Positions 47,201 through 57,311 are shown, numbered from the stretch's first letter. The stretch is 64,000 bases of DNA from Hansschlegelia plantiphila (GCF_027922265.1 NZ_BSFI01000008.1:1-64000); one strand, 5' to 3'. Numbers and translations are program-made. Notes: generated from the sequence alone by a model not told the origin.

Positions 47201-47204
47201 GACG

Positions 47205-47642
47205 TCAGGCCCGCGGGGCGGCGCCGCCCGCGAGCAGGTCGCGGATCTCGGACAGCAGCTTGACGTCCTGCGGGACCTCGGCGACCGCCTCGGGCTTGGC
47301 CTCCTCCTTCTTCTTCATCCGGTTGATCGCCTTGATGATCAGGAACAGGATGAAGGCGATGATCAGGAAGTTGATCGCGATCGTCAGGAAGTTGCCGTAG
47401 GCGAGCACCGCCCCCTGCTTACGCGCCTCGGCGAGCGAGGTCGCCGTCACGGCCGACGACAGGCCGATGAAATAGTTCGAAAAGTCCAGTCCGCCGACGA
47501 CCGCGCCGATCACCGGCATGAACACGTCGGCGACGAGGCTCTCGACGATCCTGCCGAACGCAGCGCCGATGATGACGCCGATCGCGAGATCGACGACGTT
47601 GCCTTTCATCGCGAATTCTTTGAATTCCTGGATCACCGACAT
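47205..47642 (-). CDS. mscL: Large-conductance mechanosensitive channel
   Basis: This protein of 145 residues releases solutes on hypo-osmotic shock. It shows [31 protein letters not shown] (first helix, Gly/Ala-rich pore), an extracellular loop with [20 protein letters not shown], and the second helix [31 protein letters not shown]. The C-terminal bundle [18 protein letters not shown] is intact. GGAGGGATC precedes the ATG at 47642. Confidence 0.96.
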   Translation of the reverse strand: MSVIQEFKEFAMKGNVVDLAIGVIIGAAFGRIVESLVADVFMPVIGAVVGGLDFSNYFIGLSSAVTATSLAEARKQGAVLAYGNFLTIAINFLIIAFILFLIIKAINRMKKKEEAKPEAVAEVPQDVKLLSEIRDLLAGGAAPRA

Positions 47643-47791
47643 TGGCGTCGATCCCTCCCTCGCTGGTGGCGCCGGGCCGCTCCGCCCGCTAGACGTTAAC
47701 GGGACGTCGGAGCGCGACGCAAGCCGCAGTTCGCTTGCGCCGGGGCGGAAACCAGCCCGGCCGGATCGGCGGCGCCGAAGGGGATTTGAGC

Positions 47792-50700
47792 GTGCAGGGT
47801 TGGGTCGTCGTCACGGTCGCGATCGGCTATCTGGGCGCGCTGTTCGCGCTTGCCGCCTTCGTCGACCGCAAGCGGCCGTTCTGGCTTGCCGGGCCGCTGA
47901 GGCCTTGGATCTATGCGCTCGGCCTCGGCGTCTACTGCACGTCATGGGCGTTCTTCGGCGCGATCGGCTTTGCGGCCAACGCCGGCTGGAGCTTTCTCGC
48001 GCTCTCGCTCGGTCCGGCGCTCGCGCTGCTGCTGTTCGGCTCGACGATCCGGCGGGTGGTGCGGCTCGCGAAGTCCGACAACATCACCTCGATCGCCGAC
48101 TTCATCGGGGCGCGCTACGGCAAGAGCGAGGTGGTCGCAGGCCTGGTCGCGATCGTGGCGATCGCAGGCGTCACGCCCTACGTCGCGCTGCAGCTCAAGG
48201 CGATCTCGACCTCGCTCGAGCTCGTGATGGGGCCGCAGGCGTCGGCGGTCGTCGATCCGGGCTTCGCGGCGGCCGCGGTGCTTGCTCTGTTCGCGGCGCT
48301 GTTCGGCACGCGTCAGGTGGCGGCGACCGAGCGCCAGGACGGGCTGATGTTCGCGATCGCGACCGAGTCGGTTGTGAAGCTCGTCTGTTTCGCGGCCGTC
48401 GGTCTGTTCGCCGTCTTCTGGCTGCATGACGGCCCGGCGGACATCATAGCCCGCGCGCGGGAGGCTGGCGTCGGCGCGGCTTTCGCGCGGGCGCCCGCGC
48501 TGTCGCAATGCGTCGCGCTCACCGTGCTGTCGTTCGCCGCCTTCCTGCTGCTGCCGCGCCAGTTCCACGTGGCGATCGTCGAGAACCGCAGCGACCACGA
48601 GCTGAAGCGCGCCGCCTGGGCCTTTCCGCTCTATCTGCTCGTCTTCAACCTGTTCATCGCGCCGATCGCGCTCGCGGGCCTCATCGCGTTCCATGCGGCG
48701 GGCGACGTCGCGCCCGACGCCTACGTGCTCGCCCTGCCGCTGCAGGCCGGCGCGCCGTGGATCACGGGCGCGGCCTTCATCGGCGGGCTCTCGGCCGCCA
48801 GCGCCATGGTGGTCGTGGAGTCGGTCGCGCTCGCCATCATGTTCTCCAACGACCTCGCGATGCCGATCCTGCTGCGCGGCCGGGCCCGCCGCCAGAGCAT
48901 GACGCGCCGGCTGCTCATCCTGCGCCGGGCGGCGATCGCCGCCGCGCTGTTCGCCGCCTATCTCGTGCACCGCATCACGGGCGCGGCCGAACTCTCCACC
49001 ATCGGACTTCTGTCGATGGCCGCGATCGCGCAGCTTGCGCCGGCGTTCTTCGGCGGCCTGTTCTGGCGGCGCGGCACCGGCCGCGGCGCGGTCGCGGGGA
49101 TTTCCGTGGGGCTTGCGGCCTGGTTCTGGACGCTGATGCTGCCGGTGATCGCCTCGCAGGTCCCGGCGCTCGAAAGCGTGGTGGCGGACGGGCCGTTCGG
49201 CTTCGGCTGGCTGCGGCCCGGCGCGATGTTCGGGCTCTCCTTCGCCGATCCGCTGCCCCATGGACTGTTCGTCAGCCTCGCTCTCAACCTGCTGGCCTTC
49301 GTCGGCGGCTCGCTGACGCGGGCGCCCTTCCCCATCGAACGCCAGCAGGCGGCGGCCTTCTTCGGGGACGCCCCGGCGACCACGACGACGCCCGCGACGC
49401 TCCGCAGCCGCCGCACCCGGGCGACGGCCGGCGAGCTCGCCCAGACCGTCGCGCGCTATCTCGGTCCCGAGCGCACCGAGACCGCGTTCCGCGGCTTTGC
49501 GATCGCCCGCGGCGGCGCGCCCGAGGGCGCGGCGGAAGCCGACCTCCAGACATTGCGCTTCGCCGAGCGGCTGCTCGCCTCGGCCATCGGGCCGGCGGCC
49601 TCGCGCCTGGTGCTGTCGATGCTGCTGACCCAGCGCGACGTGACGAGCACCGCCGCGCTCCAGCTGCTCGACGACGCCTCCGCCGCCATGCAAACCAACC
49701 GGGACGTGCTGCAGAACGCGCTCGACCATGCGCGCCAGGGCGTCACCGCGATCGACGGCGACATGAAGCTGGTCTGCTGGAACCGCGAGTTCCGCGAGCT
49801 GTTCGACCTGCCTGAGGAGATGATCCATCTCGGCGTCGGCCTCGACGACATCTTCCGCTTCAACGCCGCGCGCGGCCTCTACGGGCCGGTGATCGCCGAC
49901 GAGTTCGTCGCCGACCGCATCGAGCGTTTCGTCGTCAGGCTGGAGACCCTGCGAACCCGGCTTCACCCATCGGGCCGCGTGATCGAGATCCGTTCGGCGC
50001 GCATGCCGGACGCCGGCGTCGTCACCACCTACACCGACATCACCGAGACGGTCGCGGCGCAGGAGGCGCTGGAGCGCGCCAACGAGACGCTGGAGCGCCG
50101 GGTGCGGGAGCGCACGCGCGAGCTCACCCGCCTCAACCAGGAGCTCGCCCGCGCCAAGACGGAGGCCGACGAGGCCAACATCTCGAAGACGCGCTTCCTC
50201 GCGGCGGCGAGCCACGACATCCTGCAGCCGCTGAACGCGGCGCGGCTGTTCGCCACCAGCCTCGTCGAGCGCGCCGCGCCCGAGACCGACCAGGCCCGGC
50301 TGGCGCGCAACGTCGACTCCTCGCTCGACGCGGTCGAGGAGATCCTCTCCACGCTGCTCGACATCTCCCGCCTCGACACCGGGGCGATGAAGCCCGAGCT
50401 GTCGAACTTCCGGCTCGACGAGATCGTCTCCCAGCTCGCGCGCGAGTTCGCGCCGGTCGCGGCCGAGAAGGGTCTGAAGCTGAAGGTGCTGCCGACCAGC
50501 CTGACCGTGCGGTCCGACCGCCGGCTGCTGCGAAGGGTGCTGCAGAATCTCGTCTCGAACGCGATCAAATACACGCCGTCCGGCCGCGTCATCGTCGGCT
50601 GCCGACGGCTCAAGGGGAAGCTCAGGATCGAGGTGTGGGACACCGGCCTCGGCATCGCCTCCGGGCAGCAGAGGCTGGTGTTCCGCGAGTTCAAGCGGCT

Positions 50701-51286
50701 CGAGCAGGGCGCGAAGGTGGCGCCGGGCGTCGGGCTCGGCCTGTCCATCGTCGAGCGGATCGCGCGCGTGCTCGATCATCCGATCACGCTCCGCTCGACC
50801 CCCGGCCGGGGGTCGGTGTTCGCTCTCGAGGCGCCGACCGCCGCCCCGATGCCGGCGCCCGTCGCCGCGGACGCCGCGCCGAGCCACCGCAACGCGGCGC
50901 TCAAGGGGCTGGTGGTGCTCGCGATCGACAACGAGCCGGCGATCCTCGACGGCATGACGACGCTGCTCGAAGGCTGGGGCTGCACCGCGATCGCGGCCGC
51001 GAGCGAACGCGAAGCCGAGCAGGCGATCGTCAGGCGGAAGCTGACGCCCGACGTCATCCTCGCCGACTATCACCTCGACGAGGCGGACGGCCTCGAGGCG
51101 ATCGTCAAGCTGCGGTGGAAGCTGGGGTCGCCGATACCGGCGGTGCTGATCACCGCCGACCGCTCTCCGGGCCTGCGGGAGAAGGCGGCGGCGAAAGACC
51201 TGCAGATTCTTCCGAAACCGGTGCGTCCGGCGGCGTTGCGGGCTCTGCTGGCGCAGCTTCTCGCCAGACGGGAAGCCGCCGAATAG
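47792..51286 (+). CDS. Hybrid sensor histidine kinase with SSS transporter domain (NahK/ErcS type)
   Basis: This large sensor kinase has 1164 residues. Residues 1 to about 530 form a sodium:solute symporter-like membrane domain (13 or so helices; [19 protein letters not shown] is typical). A PAS/PAS7 domain ([31 protein letters not shown]) follows. The HisKA box is [20 protein letters not shown] with the phospho-accepting histidine, the ATPase domain has [14 protein letters not shown] and [13 protein letters not shown], and a C-terminal receiver has [16 protein letters not shown] 47792 has AAGGGG at a good distance; a longer frame upstream lacks support. The gene converges on a LuxR-type response regulator gene, likely its partner. 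Confidence 0.93.
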   Translation: MQGWVVVTVAIGYLGALFALAAFVDRKRPFWLAGPLRPWIYALGLGVYCTSWAFFGAIGFAANAGWSFLALSLGPALALLLFGSTIRRVVRLAKSDNITSIADFIGARYGKSEVVAGLVAIVAIAGVTPYVALQLKAISTSLELVMGPQASAVVDPGFAAAAVLALFAALFGTRQVAATERQDGLMFAIATESVVKLVCFAAVGLFAVFWLHDGPADIIARAREAGVGAAFARAPALSQCVALTVLSFAAFLLLPRQFHVAIVENRSDHELKRAAWAFPLYLLVFNLFIAPIALAGLIAFHAAGDVAPDAYVLALPLQAGAPWITGAAFIGGLSAASAMVVVESVALAIMFSNDLAMPILLRGRARRQSMTRRLLILRRAAIAAALFAAYLVHRITGAAELSTIGLLSMAAIAQLAPAFFGGLFWRRGTGRGAVAGISVGLAAWFWTLMLPVIASQVPALESVVADGPFGFGWLRPGAMFGLSFADPLPHGLFVSLALNLLAFVGGSLTRAPFPIERQQAAAFFGDAPATTTTPATLRSRRTRATAGELAQTVARYLGPERTETAFRGFAIARGGAPEGAAEADLQTLRFAERLLASAIGPAASRLVLSMLLTQRDVTSTAALQLLDDASAAMQTNRDVLQNALDHARQGVTAIDGDMKLVCWNREFRELFDLPEEMIHLGVGLDDIFRFNAARGLYGPVIADEFVADRIERFVVRLETLRTRLHPSGRVIEIRSARMPDAGVVTTYTDITETVAAQEALERANETLERRVRERTRELTRLNQELARAKTEADEANISKTRFLAAASHDILQPLNAARLFATSLVERAAPETDQARLARNVDSSLDAVEEILSTLLDISRLDTGAMKPELSNFRLDEIVSQLAREFAPVAAEKGLKLKVLPTSLTVRSDRRLLRRVLQNLVSNAIKYTPSGRVIVGCRRLKGKLRIEVWDTGLGIASGQQRLVFREFKRLEQGAKVAPGVGLGLSIVERIARVLDHPITLRSTPGRGSVFALEAPTAAPMPAPVAADAAPSHRNAALKGLVVLAIDNEPAILDGMTTLLEGWGCTAIAAASEREAEQAIVRRKLTPDVILADYHLDEADGLEAIVKLRWKLGSPIPAVLITADRSPGLREKAAAKDLQILPKPVRPAALRALLAQLLARREAAE

Positions 51287-51320
51287 AGCGTCGCCACAAG
51301 GGCGGCGCCCGTATTGCGGT

Positions 51321-51986
51321 TCAGCCCGGCATGCGCTCCGGCCACTGGCCGGATTCGATCTTCGACGCCGCGATCACCGCCTGCGTCCGGCTTTCGACGC
51401 CGAGCTTGGCGAGGATGGCCGAGACGTGGGCCTTCACGGTGGCTTCCGACACGCTGAGCTCGTAGGCGATCTGCTTGTTCAGCAGCCCCTGGCTCAGCAT
51501 CATCAGCACGCGCACCTGCTGCGGCGTCAGCGTGCCGAGCTTGGCTGCGACCTTGGCGGCCTCGTCGTCGCCGGTCGCGCCGAGATCGACGTCGGGCGGG
51601 GTCCACTCGTCGCCGGCGAGCACGACGCGCACCGCCTCGCGCATCTTCTCGACGTCGAGGGTCTTCGGAATGAAACCGGAGGCGCCGAACTCCATGCAGC
51701 GGCGGATGACCTTCGGATCCTCGTTCGCCGAGACGACGACGACCGGCACCGACGGGTACTGCGCCCGGAGATACATGAGGCCGGAAAAGCCGCTGATGCC
51801 CGGCATGTTGAGATCGAGCAGCACGAGGTCGATCGAGCTGTCGGCCTCCAGCGCCTTCGACGCCTCGTCGAACGAGCCGGCTTCGGCGATCGTCGCGCCG
51901 CCCCCTGACATCGCTTCGCGCAAGGCGGAGCGGAACAGCGGGTGGTCGTCGGCGATGAGCAGGCGGTAGGAATCGGCAGCTGTCAT
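51321..51986 (-). CDS. NarL/LuxR-family response regulator
   Basis: The protein has 221 residues. The receiver domain has the phosphorylation aspartate in VLLDLNMPGISGFSGLMYLR and the conserved lysine in FIPKTLDVEKM. The LuxR-type HTH is LTPQQVRVLMMLSQGLLNKQIAYELSVSEATVKAHVSAILAKLGV. It converges with the SSS-domain hybrid kinase, with 34 bases between stops. Homologous pairs control pyrroloquinoline-dependent alcohol or acetate metabolism in other proteobacteria, so carbon-source control is plausible, but no such target is in this window. Confidence 0.92.
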   Translation of the reverse strand: MTAADSYRLLIADDHPLFRSALREAMSGGGATIAEAGSFDEASKALEADSSIDLVLLDLNMPGISGFSGLMYLRAQYPSVPVVVVSANEDPKVIRRCMEFGASGFIPKTLDVEKMREAVRVVLAGDEWTPPDVDLGATGDDEAAKVAAKLGTLTPQQVRVLMMLSQGLLNKQIAYELSVSEATVKAHVSAILAKLGVESRTQAVIAASKIESGQWPERMPG

Positions 51987-52060
51987 AACGCTCTCATATC
52001 GCTTCGCGGTTGCGAAATCGATGCGTTAGAACGCCTCCATAAGCAATCCCCGTATGACCG

Positions 52061-52086
52061 TTGCGTAATTAACTCGGCCGTGACGC
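52061..52086. repeat. GTTAATT-family unit C
   Basis: AATTAACTCGGCCGTGACG at 52067-52085 reads on the minus strand as GAGTTAATT preceded by CGTCACGGCC. It resembles the units of cluster B at 23171-23240. It lies between the promoter side of the response regulator gene (starts at 51986, minus) and the end of the yjbQ gene. It is a single copy and I am unsure whether it is related by descent. Confidence 0.4.
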
Positions 52087-52087
52087 G

Positions 52088-52570
52088 CTAAGCATTTTGT
52101 CGAAGCCTCGACCCGATGAAATGCGCGACGAGTTCGCGCGAATGCGGCCGGTCGCGGTGCTCGATCAGGTAGATCGCCTGCCACGTCCCGAGCGCGAGCC
52201 GCCCGGCGAGCACGGGGACGGCGACCGAGACGCCCGTCAGCGTCGCCTTGACGTGGGCGGGCATGTCGTCCGGGCCCTCGATGTCGTGGCGCCAACCCGC
52301 GTTTCGCGGAGCGAGCCGGTCGAGCGCGTCGACGAGATCGTCGCGCACCTCCGGGCTGGCGTTCTCCTGGATGGTCAGCGACGCCGAGGTGTGGCGCACG
52401 AAGATGGTCGCCAGTCCGTCGCCGGCCTCGCCCGCGGCAAGCGCGTCCGCGATCTGCGCCGTCACGTCGACCAGCCCCGGGCCGCGGGTCGTGACCGAAA
52501 GCCCGGCGACCATCTGATGGTCGACGGGTCCGGATCGGATCTCGGAGGAAACGCGCTTCGCTGAGGTCAT
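52088..52570 (-). CDS. yjbQ: YjbQ/UPF0047 family secondary thiamine-phosphate synthase-like enzyme
   Basis: This enzyme-like protein has 160 residues of the UPF0047 family. Diagnostic pattern: GLATIFVRHTSASLTIQENASPEVRDDLVDALDRLAP, then RHDIEGPDDMPAHVKATLTGVSVAVPVLAGRLALGTWQAIYLIEHRDRP. The conserved Asp/His/Gly residues line an active pocket. E. coli YjbQ shows weak thiamine-phosphate synthase activity, and the true role is unsettled. I chose ATG 52570, as the longer frame is the complement of the next gene's leader. It is transcribed divergently from the hydrolase at 52674. Confidence 0.9.
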   Translation of the reverse strand: MTSAKRVSSEIRSGPVDHQMVAGLSVTTRGPGLVDVTAQIADALAAGEAGDGLATIFVRHTSASLTIQENASPEVRDDLVDALDRLAPRNAGWRHDIEGPDDMPAHVKATLTGVSVAVPVLAGRLALGTWQAIYLIEHRDRPHSRELVAHFIGSRLRQNA

Positions 52571-52673
52571 GGCGCCCATGGAGGCGATGTTGGGTCCCGG
52601 CGGGCTTGCGGCGAGCCCCCCGCTCGCGTTTTCTGCGGCCCTTCCTGTTTCCCTGCGAGCGAGGCGCCCGCGA

Positions 52674-53627
52674 ATGTCGCGACCGATCATGATCGACCCC
52701 GCCTGGTTCGCCCCGGGCGCCGCGCCGGAGGCGACGGTCGCCTACGCGGAAAGCCTGATCGCGCAGGGCCGCACCGCGCCCGACATCTGGTCGCTCGGTC
52801 CGGCGGAGGTCCGCCTGCGTCGCAGGGCCGGCATGACGCCCTTCGTCACGGAGCCTAAGAGCGCGCGCGCCGAGGCGGTCTCGATCGATGGCCCGCGGGG
52901 GCCGATCCCGCTGCGGATCATCGCGCCGGACAGCCCGGTCGCGGTCTATCTCCACTTCCACAGCGGCGGCTGGACGCTAGGCGAGAGCGATCAGGACGAC
53001 CCGCGGCTCGAACGGCTCGCGACCGAATGCGGTTTCGCCTGCGTCTCCGTCGAATATCGGCTGGCGCCTGAGGACCCGTACCCCGCGGGACCGGACGACT
53101 GCGAGGCCGCGGCGCTCTGGCTCGTCCGCGAAGCGCCCGGCCGCTTCGGGGTCGACCGCCTGATGATCGGCGGCGAGTCCGCCGGCGCCCATCTCTCGGC
53201 GGTCACCATGCTGAGGCTCCGCGACCGCCACGGTCTCACGCCGTTCTCGAAGGCCAACCTCGCGGCCGGCAGCTACGATCTCGGCCTCACCCCGAGCGCG
53301 CGGCGGTCGGAGACGGACAAGTTCGTGCTCGGCACGCGCGACCTCCGGATGTTCGCGGCCAATTACCTGCAGAACGGCGAGGACCTGTCGGATCCCGACG
53401 TTTCGCCGCTTTACGCCGACGTTTCGGGGCTGCCGCCGGCGATCTTCACGGTGGGGACCCGCGATCCGCTGATCGACGACACGCTGTTCATGGCGGCGCG
53501 GTGGATCGCGGCCGGGAACGAGGCGGAGCTTTCGGTGTGGCCGGGCTCCGGCCACGTCCACACCTCGCTGCCCGAGCCGAACGCGGCGCCGGCGTTCGAG
53601 CGCGTCATGGCGTTCCTGAAGGGGTGA
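52674..53627 (+). CDS. Alpha/beta hydrolase, hormone-sensitive lipase-like
   Basis: This esterase-like protein has 317 residues. The oxyanion motif HFHSGGWTLG replaces the usual HGGG. The nucleophile elbow is IGGESAGAHLS (GxSxG), the catalytic acid region is FTVGTRDPLIDD, and the histidine is in PGSGHVHTSL. I chose ATG 52674 with GAGG about ten bases upstream; the frame is open further upstream but across the divergent promoter. It looks cytoplasmic. The natural ester is unknown. Confidence 0.87.
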   Translation: MSRPIMIDPAWFAPGAAPEATVAYAESLIAQGRTAPDIWSLGPAEVRLRRRAGMTPFVTEPKSARAEAVSIDGPRGPIPLRIIAPDSPVAVYLHFHSGGWTLGESDQDDPRLERLATECGFACVSVEYRLAPEDPYPAGPDDCEAAALWLVREAPGRFGVDRLMIGGESAGAHLSAVTMLRLRDRHGLTPFSKANLAAGSYDLGLTPSARRSETDKFVLGTRDLRMFAANYLQNGEDLSDPDVSPLYADVSGLPPAIFTVGTRDPLIDDTLFMAARWIAAGNEAELSVWPGSGHVHTSLPEPNAAPAFERVMAFLKG

Positions 53628-53673
53628 ACGGAGGGCGAGTTGAAGCCGTCACATCGCCGCCGGGCGTCGGGTC

Positions 53674-53886
53674 TCAGCCTTTGCCCGAAACCACGCTAAG
53701 CAGCACGCGGGCGACCTCGGCGGTGACCCGGCGGCGGTACTTCCGGTGGACGAGCTGGCCGTTGTGATAGACGTCCTGCTCGACATAGAGCACCGAGCCG
53801 TCCCAGCGCAGCACGTTGTCGCTCTCGATCGTTTCGATGACCTTGAGCCCTTCGATCAGCCGCTCGTCCTGACGCGCGTCCGGCAT
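53674..53886 (-). CDS. Conserved hypothetical protein (70 residues)
   Basis: The protein reads LIEGLKVIETIESDNVLRWDG followed by VLYVEQDVYHNGQLVHRKYRRRVTAEVARVLLSVVSGKG. It is charged, without membrane segments or signal peptide, and its beta-rich first half and basic tail suggest a small cytosolic protein. No family name is recognised. The region between it and the creatininase gene is short. Confidence 0.6.
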   Translation of the reverse strand: MPDARQDERLIEGLKVIETIESDNVLRWDGSVLYVEQDVYHNGQLVHRKYRRRVTAEVARVLLSVVSGKG

Positions 53887-53976
53887 TCCGCCCCCTGCCT
53901 TCTTGGTCTTCTGGCGTCCGCATCGTGGGCCGCGGACGTGCGATTGTCGACCCGCATTCGCCGGTCGACGGCTCCA

Positions 53977-54789
53977 TCAATCGTCGAGCGGCCCCTTCGC
54001 CAGCCTCTCGATCGGGAAGCGATGCACGTCGTGGAGCAATTCGACGAAGGCTCTCGCCCCGAACTCCGCGGCGGCCTCGCCTGATTCTTTGGTCGCGGAC
54101 GCCGCGTCGCCGATCGCGCCCGAGGGGTTCAGATCCTGCGACATCCAGCCGAACCCCGCGGGCGAGCCCGCGCGCAACTGGGCGTAGTCCCGCTCCATGT
54201 CGTAGGTCGCGGGCGTGAAGTCCCGCGCCTTGTCCATCCGCACCAGCTCGGGCCGGAAGGACAGCATCAGCGAGGTCTCGATCTCCCCGCCGTGGATGCC
54301 ATGGCGCAGCTCCATATGGGTGAACAGATCGGCGGGATAGCCGAGCCGCGGCCAACTCGTGGCGACGGCCAGCATGCCATGCGACACCCGCAGCGCCCGC
54401 GCGACGACGTCGAGCGCGGCGGAGTTGCCGCCATGGCTGTTGGCGAACACCAGCTTGCGCAGACCCGCCCGGGCGAGCGAGCCGCCGATCTCGGTCCAGG
54501 CGCGGATCACGGTCTCGGGCGACAGCGAGAGCGTGCCGGGAAACGATGAATGCTCGCTCGACGCGCCGACCGTCTGCATCGGCAGCACGGTGACGGGAAG
54601 CTCGGCCGGGACGAGAGCAAGAGCGCGCTCGAGATACCCCTCCCCGATCATGGCGTCCACGCCCACCGGCAGATGCGGTCCGTGCTGTTCGACGGCGGCG
54701 ACCGGCAGGACGGCGATCCAGGATCCGACGTCGGGGTCGGCGAAATCCTCCGTCGTCATGTCGACCCAGCGGCGGCGCGGCAGGGGCAT
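53977..54789 (-). CDS. Creatininase family protein
   Basis: This 270-residue amidohydrolase-like protein belongs to the creatininase family of metal-dependent hydrolases. The metal-binding signature is AVLPVAAVEQHGPHLPVGVDAMIGEGYL, then FPGTLSLSPETVI, FANSHGGNSAAL, and HGIHGGEIETSLMLSF. These residues bind two divalent metals. Substrates vary widely (creatinine, mycofactocin precursor, riboflavin pathway amides). It is followed on the same strand by a pyroglutamyl peptidase gene (54811-55461), 21 bases upstream in transcription order, so the two may be co-transcribed. Confidence 0.9.
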   Translation of the reverse strand: MPLPRRRWVDMTTEDFADPDVGSWIAVLPVAAVEQHGPHLPVGVDAMIGEGYLERALALVPAELPVTVLPMQTVGASSEHSSFPGTLSLSPETVIRAWTEIGGSLARAGLRKLVFANSHGGNSAALDVVARALRVSHGMLAVATSWPRLGYPADLFTHMELRHGIHGGEIETSLMLSFRPELVRMDKARDFTPATYDMERDYAQLRAGSPAGFGWMSQDLNPSGAIGDAASATKESGEAAAEFGARAFVELLHDVHRFPIERLAKGPLDD

Positions 54790-54810
54790 CGGGCTTGTGT
54801 CCTCGGATCG

Positions 54811-55461
54811 TCAGGCTTCGTCGCGCCGGGTATGCCGCAGAACGGCCCGAACCGCACGCGCCATGTCGTCGAGCGCGACCGTCGGGCATCCGGGCCGGCT
54901 CGCCGCGGCCGGGATCTGCGCCGCCACCTGCTCCGGAAGCAACGGGAGATGGACGAAGGCGACGACGAAGCGGGGCGACGCCCGCTCCGCCGCCCGGAGC
55001 GCGGTATAGAGCGTCTGGTTGCAGAGGTGCGCGCCGGCGTCGTCCGACACCCTCGCCGGAACGCCCTCGGCGACAAGCGCGGCCGCAAGCGCAGCGAGAT
55101 CAGGCCAGGTGGCCTCAAGCTGATCGGGACCGCCGGGCGCCACCGGCCCGAGATCGCCGATCCGCCCGGCGATGTCCGGCGTACGAAGGTCACGCCGGTT
55201 TCGCGCGATCCGCTCGAAGCAGAGGGCGTCCCTGCCGGAGGCCTGTCCCATGAGCAGCACATGCGTCGGCCGCGCCCGCTCGACAGCCGAGCGGAGCGCT
55301 GCGGCGACGGTCTCCGAATCGACGTCAAGGCGGACTGCGGCGACGGGGCCTCGCCAGATCGCCTCCAGCGCCGCGCGATCGGCGGCGAGCGCCTCGAGCA
55401 GACGCTCCGAGCAGTTCGGGCCGCCGTCGAAGCGTCCGAAAGCCGTGAGAAGAAGGCTCAT
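54811..55461 (-). CDS. pcp: Pyroglutamyl-peptidase I (pyrrolidone-carboxylate peptidase)
   Basis: This cysteine peptidase, of 216 residues, removes N-terminal pyroglutamate. The catalytic triad has counterparts: glutamate in GQASGRDALCFERIARN, cysteine in AGAHLCNQTLY, histidine in VAFVHLPLLPEQ. It is slightly longer than the standard Pcp (about 210). It is cytoplasmic. It precedes the creatininase gene with a 21-base gap, and both may act in recycling cyclic amides. Confidence 0.85.
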   Translation of the reverse strand: MSLLLTAFGRFDGGPNCSERLLEALAADRAALEAIWRGPVAAVRLDVDSETVAAALRSAVERARPTHVLLMGQASGRDALCFERIARNRRDLRTPDIAGRIGDLGPVAPGGPDQLEATWPDLAALAAALVAEGVPARVSDDAGAHLCNQTLYTALRAAERASPRFVVAFVHLPLLPEQVAAQIPAAASRPGCPTVALDDMARAVRAVLRHTRRDEA

Positions 55462-55608
55462 CGCCCGCTGCGCCGCAAACGGCGACCGAAGGTCTCCGCA
55501 AATCGAGAGGGCCGTACGAAATCATGCATGGCCGACTCTCGACTTCTTTTGCCGGACACAACATATGCTGACTGGCGGCGTTTTATTGTCATCGTAAGTG
55601 TTCATCTG

Positions 55609-56085
55609 ATGAAAAACCCCTATGCTAAGACGGTCGGCTTCGAACTGCTTCACGCGGCCCGCCTTCATCGCGCGCGCAGCGCGCAGCTCCTGAGCGAGCT
55701 CGGACTTTTCCCGGGCCAGGAGCAGGTTCTGACGCTGCTTTCGGCCGAAAACGGCCGAACGATGGGCGAACTCGCGACCAATCTGCGGGTCCGCCCGCCA
55801 ACCGCCTCCAAAACCGTGGCGCGGCTGACCGCGCAGGGGCTCGTCGAGCGGCTGTCGTCCGGCGGCGACGGCCGCACCGTGCGCGTCGGGCTGACCACCG
55901 AGGGCCGCCGGCGCGCCGAGGCCGTCGAGGCGGTCTGGGAGGCGCTGGAGCGGGAGGCCGTCGGCGAGATCGACGGCAAGGACCGCAAGCGGCTCAGAAA
56001 GCTGCTGCGCAAGCTCGGCCAAAACGTCTCGACGAAACTCGGCGGCGCGGAGGTCGACGAGTTCGAAGGCCCCATCGAGGATTGA
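55609..56085 (+). CDS. MarR-family transcriptional regulator
   Basis: This winged-helix regulator has 158 residues. The HTH region is FPGQEQVLTLLSAENGRTMGELATNLRVRPPTASKTVARLTAQGLVERLSSGGDGRTVRVGLTTEGRR, which includes the wing D-x-R motif. The C-terminus is Arg/Lys rich with a short acidic tail. ATG 55609 is the likely start; the Shine-Dalgarno is weak. Upstream codons (about 55515-55608) continue the frame but are unlike MarR. It is divergent from pcp, with 147 bases between. Confidence 0.85.
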   Translation: MKNPYAKTVGFELLHAARLHRARSAQLLSELGLFPGQEQVLTLLSAENGRTMGELATNLRVRPPTASKTVARLTAQGLVERLSSGGDGRTVRVGLTTEGRRRAEAVEAVWEALEREAVGEIDGKDRKRLRKLLRKLGQNVSTKLGGAEVDEFEGPIED

Positions 56086-56108
56086 AGCAGCCTTCGGGCT
56101 TAAGCCCC

Positions 56109-56513
56109 TTATAGCGGCGCCATGGGGGACCAGCCTTCGACCGGCGAGAAGCGGGAGACAGCCTTGTTCGGCCCCTGCGCGGGGAACGCGACCCACGCTC
56201 CGCCGTCGGCGGGGCAGCCGACGAGATAGCTCAGCCCGAAGAACTCGTTCGGCGCGCTGGCGTCGGTCTTGCTCTTGGCGATCACCTCCTTGAGATGCGC
56301 GCGCATATGCGCCTCGCCCTCGGCGAGGACCTTGGCGCGCAGCGTCTTGATCTGGGCGGCCGAGCAGGCGTCCGCCTGAGGATGCAGGATCGCCCTGAAC
56401 CGGACGTTCGAGCGCCCGACCTTGCTCGCGACCTCGAACGTCTTCGGCGCGGCGGCTGCGGCCTGCGCAGCCGGGACGGCGAGCGCCACGACGATCAACG
56501 CTGCGATCCGCAT
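56109..56513 (-). CDS. Secreted hypothetical protein
   Basis: This 134-residue protein has an N-terminal signal peptide (RIAALIVVALAVPAAQAAAA). The mature part contains RFRAILHPQADACSAAQIKTLRAKVLAEGEAHMRAHLKEVI and LSYLVGCPADGGAWVAFPAQG, with two cysteines. No family is recognised. ATG 56513 is preferred to the in-frame ATG at 56591 because the signal peptide starts here. Confidence 0.6.
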   Translation of the reverse strand: MRIAALIVVALAVPAAQAAAAAPKTFEVASKVGRSNVRFRAILHPQADACSAAQIKTLRAKVLAEGEAHMRAHLKEVIAKSKTDASAPNEFFGLSYLVGCPADGGAWVAFPAQGPNKAVSRFSPVEGWSPMAPL

Positions 56514-56587
56514 GAGCTCGACCCCTGTCGCAAAAACGGCGGGCTTCGCGCCCGCCGTCTTCCTATCGCTCATCAAGGCCGCCGGTC

Positions 56588-57160
56588 TCAAGCCGCGGAG
56601 CGACGCTGGCCGTCGTGGCGGCCCTCCGCGAACTCCTCAATGATCTTGGCGTTGAAGGCCGGGATGTCATCCGGCTTGCGGCTCGTGACGAGACCCTGAT
56701 CGGTCACAACCGCCTCGTCCGACACGATAGCCCCGGCGTTCCTGAGGTCGATCTGGATGGCCTCGAACCCGGTCATCCTGCGGCCCTTCACGACGCCGGC
56801 CGTGATCAGCACCTGCGGGCCGTGGCAGATGGCGGCGACCGGCTTGCCTGCGTCGAAGAACGCCTTGGCGAAAGCCACCGCCTTCCGATCGCGCCTCAGT
56901 TCGTCGGGATTGAACAGGCCCCCCGGGATCAGCAGCGCATCGAACGAACCGGCGTTCGCAGAAGCGAGCTCCTGGTCGACCGGAACGTCGTCTCCCGGCT
57001 TGTCGTGGTTGAAACCCCTGATCGAGCCGCTCTTTGGGCTCACGACCGTCACCGTGGCGCCGGCGGCCTTCAGGGCCTTCATCGGCTCTGTGAGCTCCAC
57101 CTGCTCGAACCCGTCGGCGGCGAGAATTGCAATCTTGCGTCCGTCGAGGCGCGTCGCCAT
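56588..57160 (-). CDS. DJ-1/PfpI family protein (type 1 glutamine amidotransferase-like)
   Basis: The protein has 190 residues. It has ILAADGFEQVELTEPMKALKAAGATVTVVSPKSG, then ALLIPGGLFNPDELRRDRKAVAFAKAFFDAGKPVAAICHGPQVL with the nucleophile cysteine (AICHGP), and DQGLVTSRKPDDIPAF. This is the YhbO/PfpI branch, implicated in protein deglycation or stress protection. AAGGAG lies ahead of ATG 57160. Longer frames to 57424 overlap the divergent aminotransferase and are rejected. Confidence 0.9.
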   Translation of the reverse strand: MATRLDGRKIAILAADGFEQVELTEPMKALKAAGATVTVVSPKSGSIRGFNHDKPGDDVPVDQELASANAGSFDALLIPGGLFNPDELRRDRKAVAFAKAFFDAGKPVAAICHGPQVLITAGVVKGRRMTGFEAIQIDLRNAGAIVSDEAVVTDQGLVTSRKPDDIPAFNAKIIEEFAEGRHDGQRRSAA

Positions 57161-57311
57161 GACATTCTCCTTCGGGCGTTCTTTCTGGGTGCGGAAAGCG
57201 CTAAATTCGGCTTTCGCGTATGGGCGCGCCGCTCGGTCCGCGGCCGCCCTTCCCTGGACCAACACCTTGCGCGGCGGATTGTTCCCGGTCGCGCGGACGC
57301 CGGAGGACACC

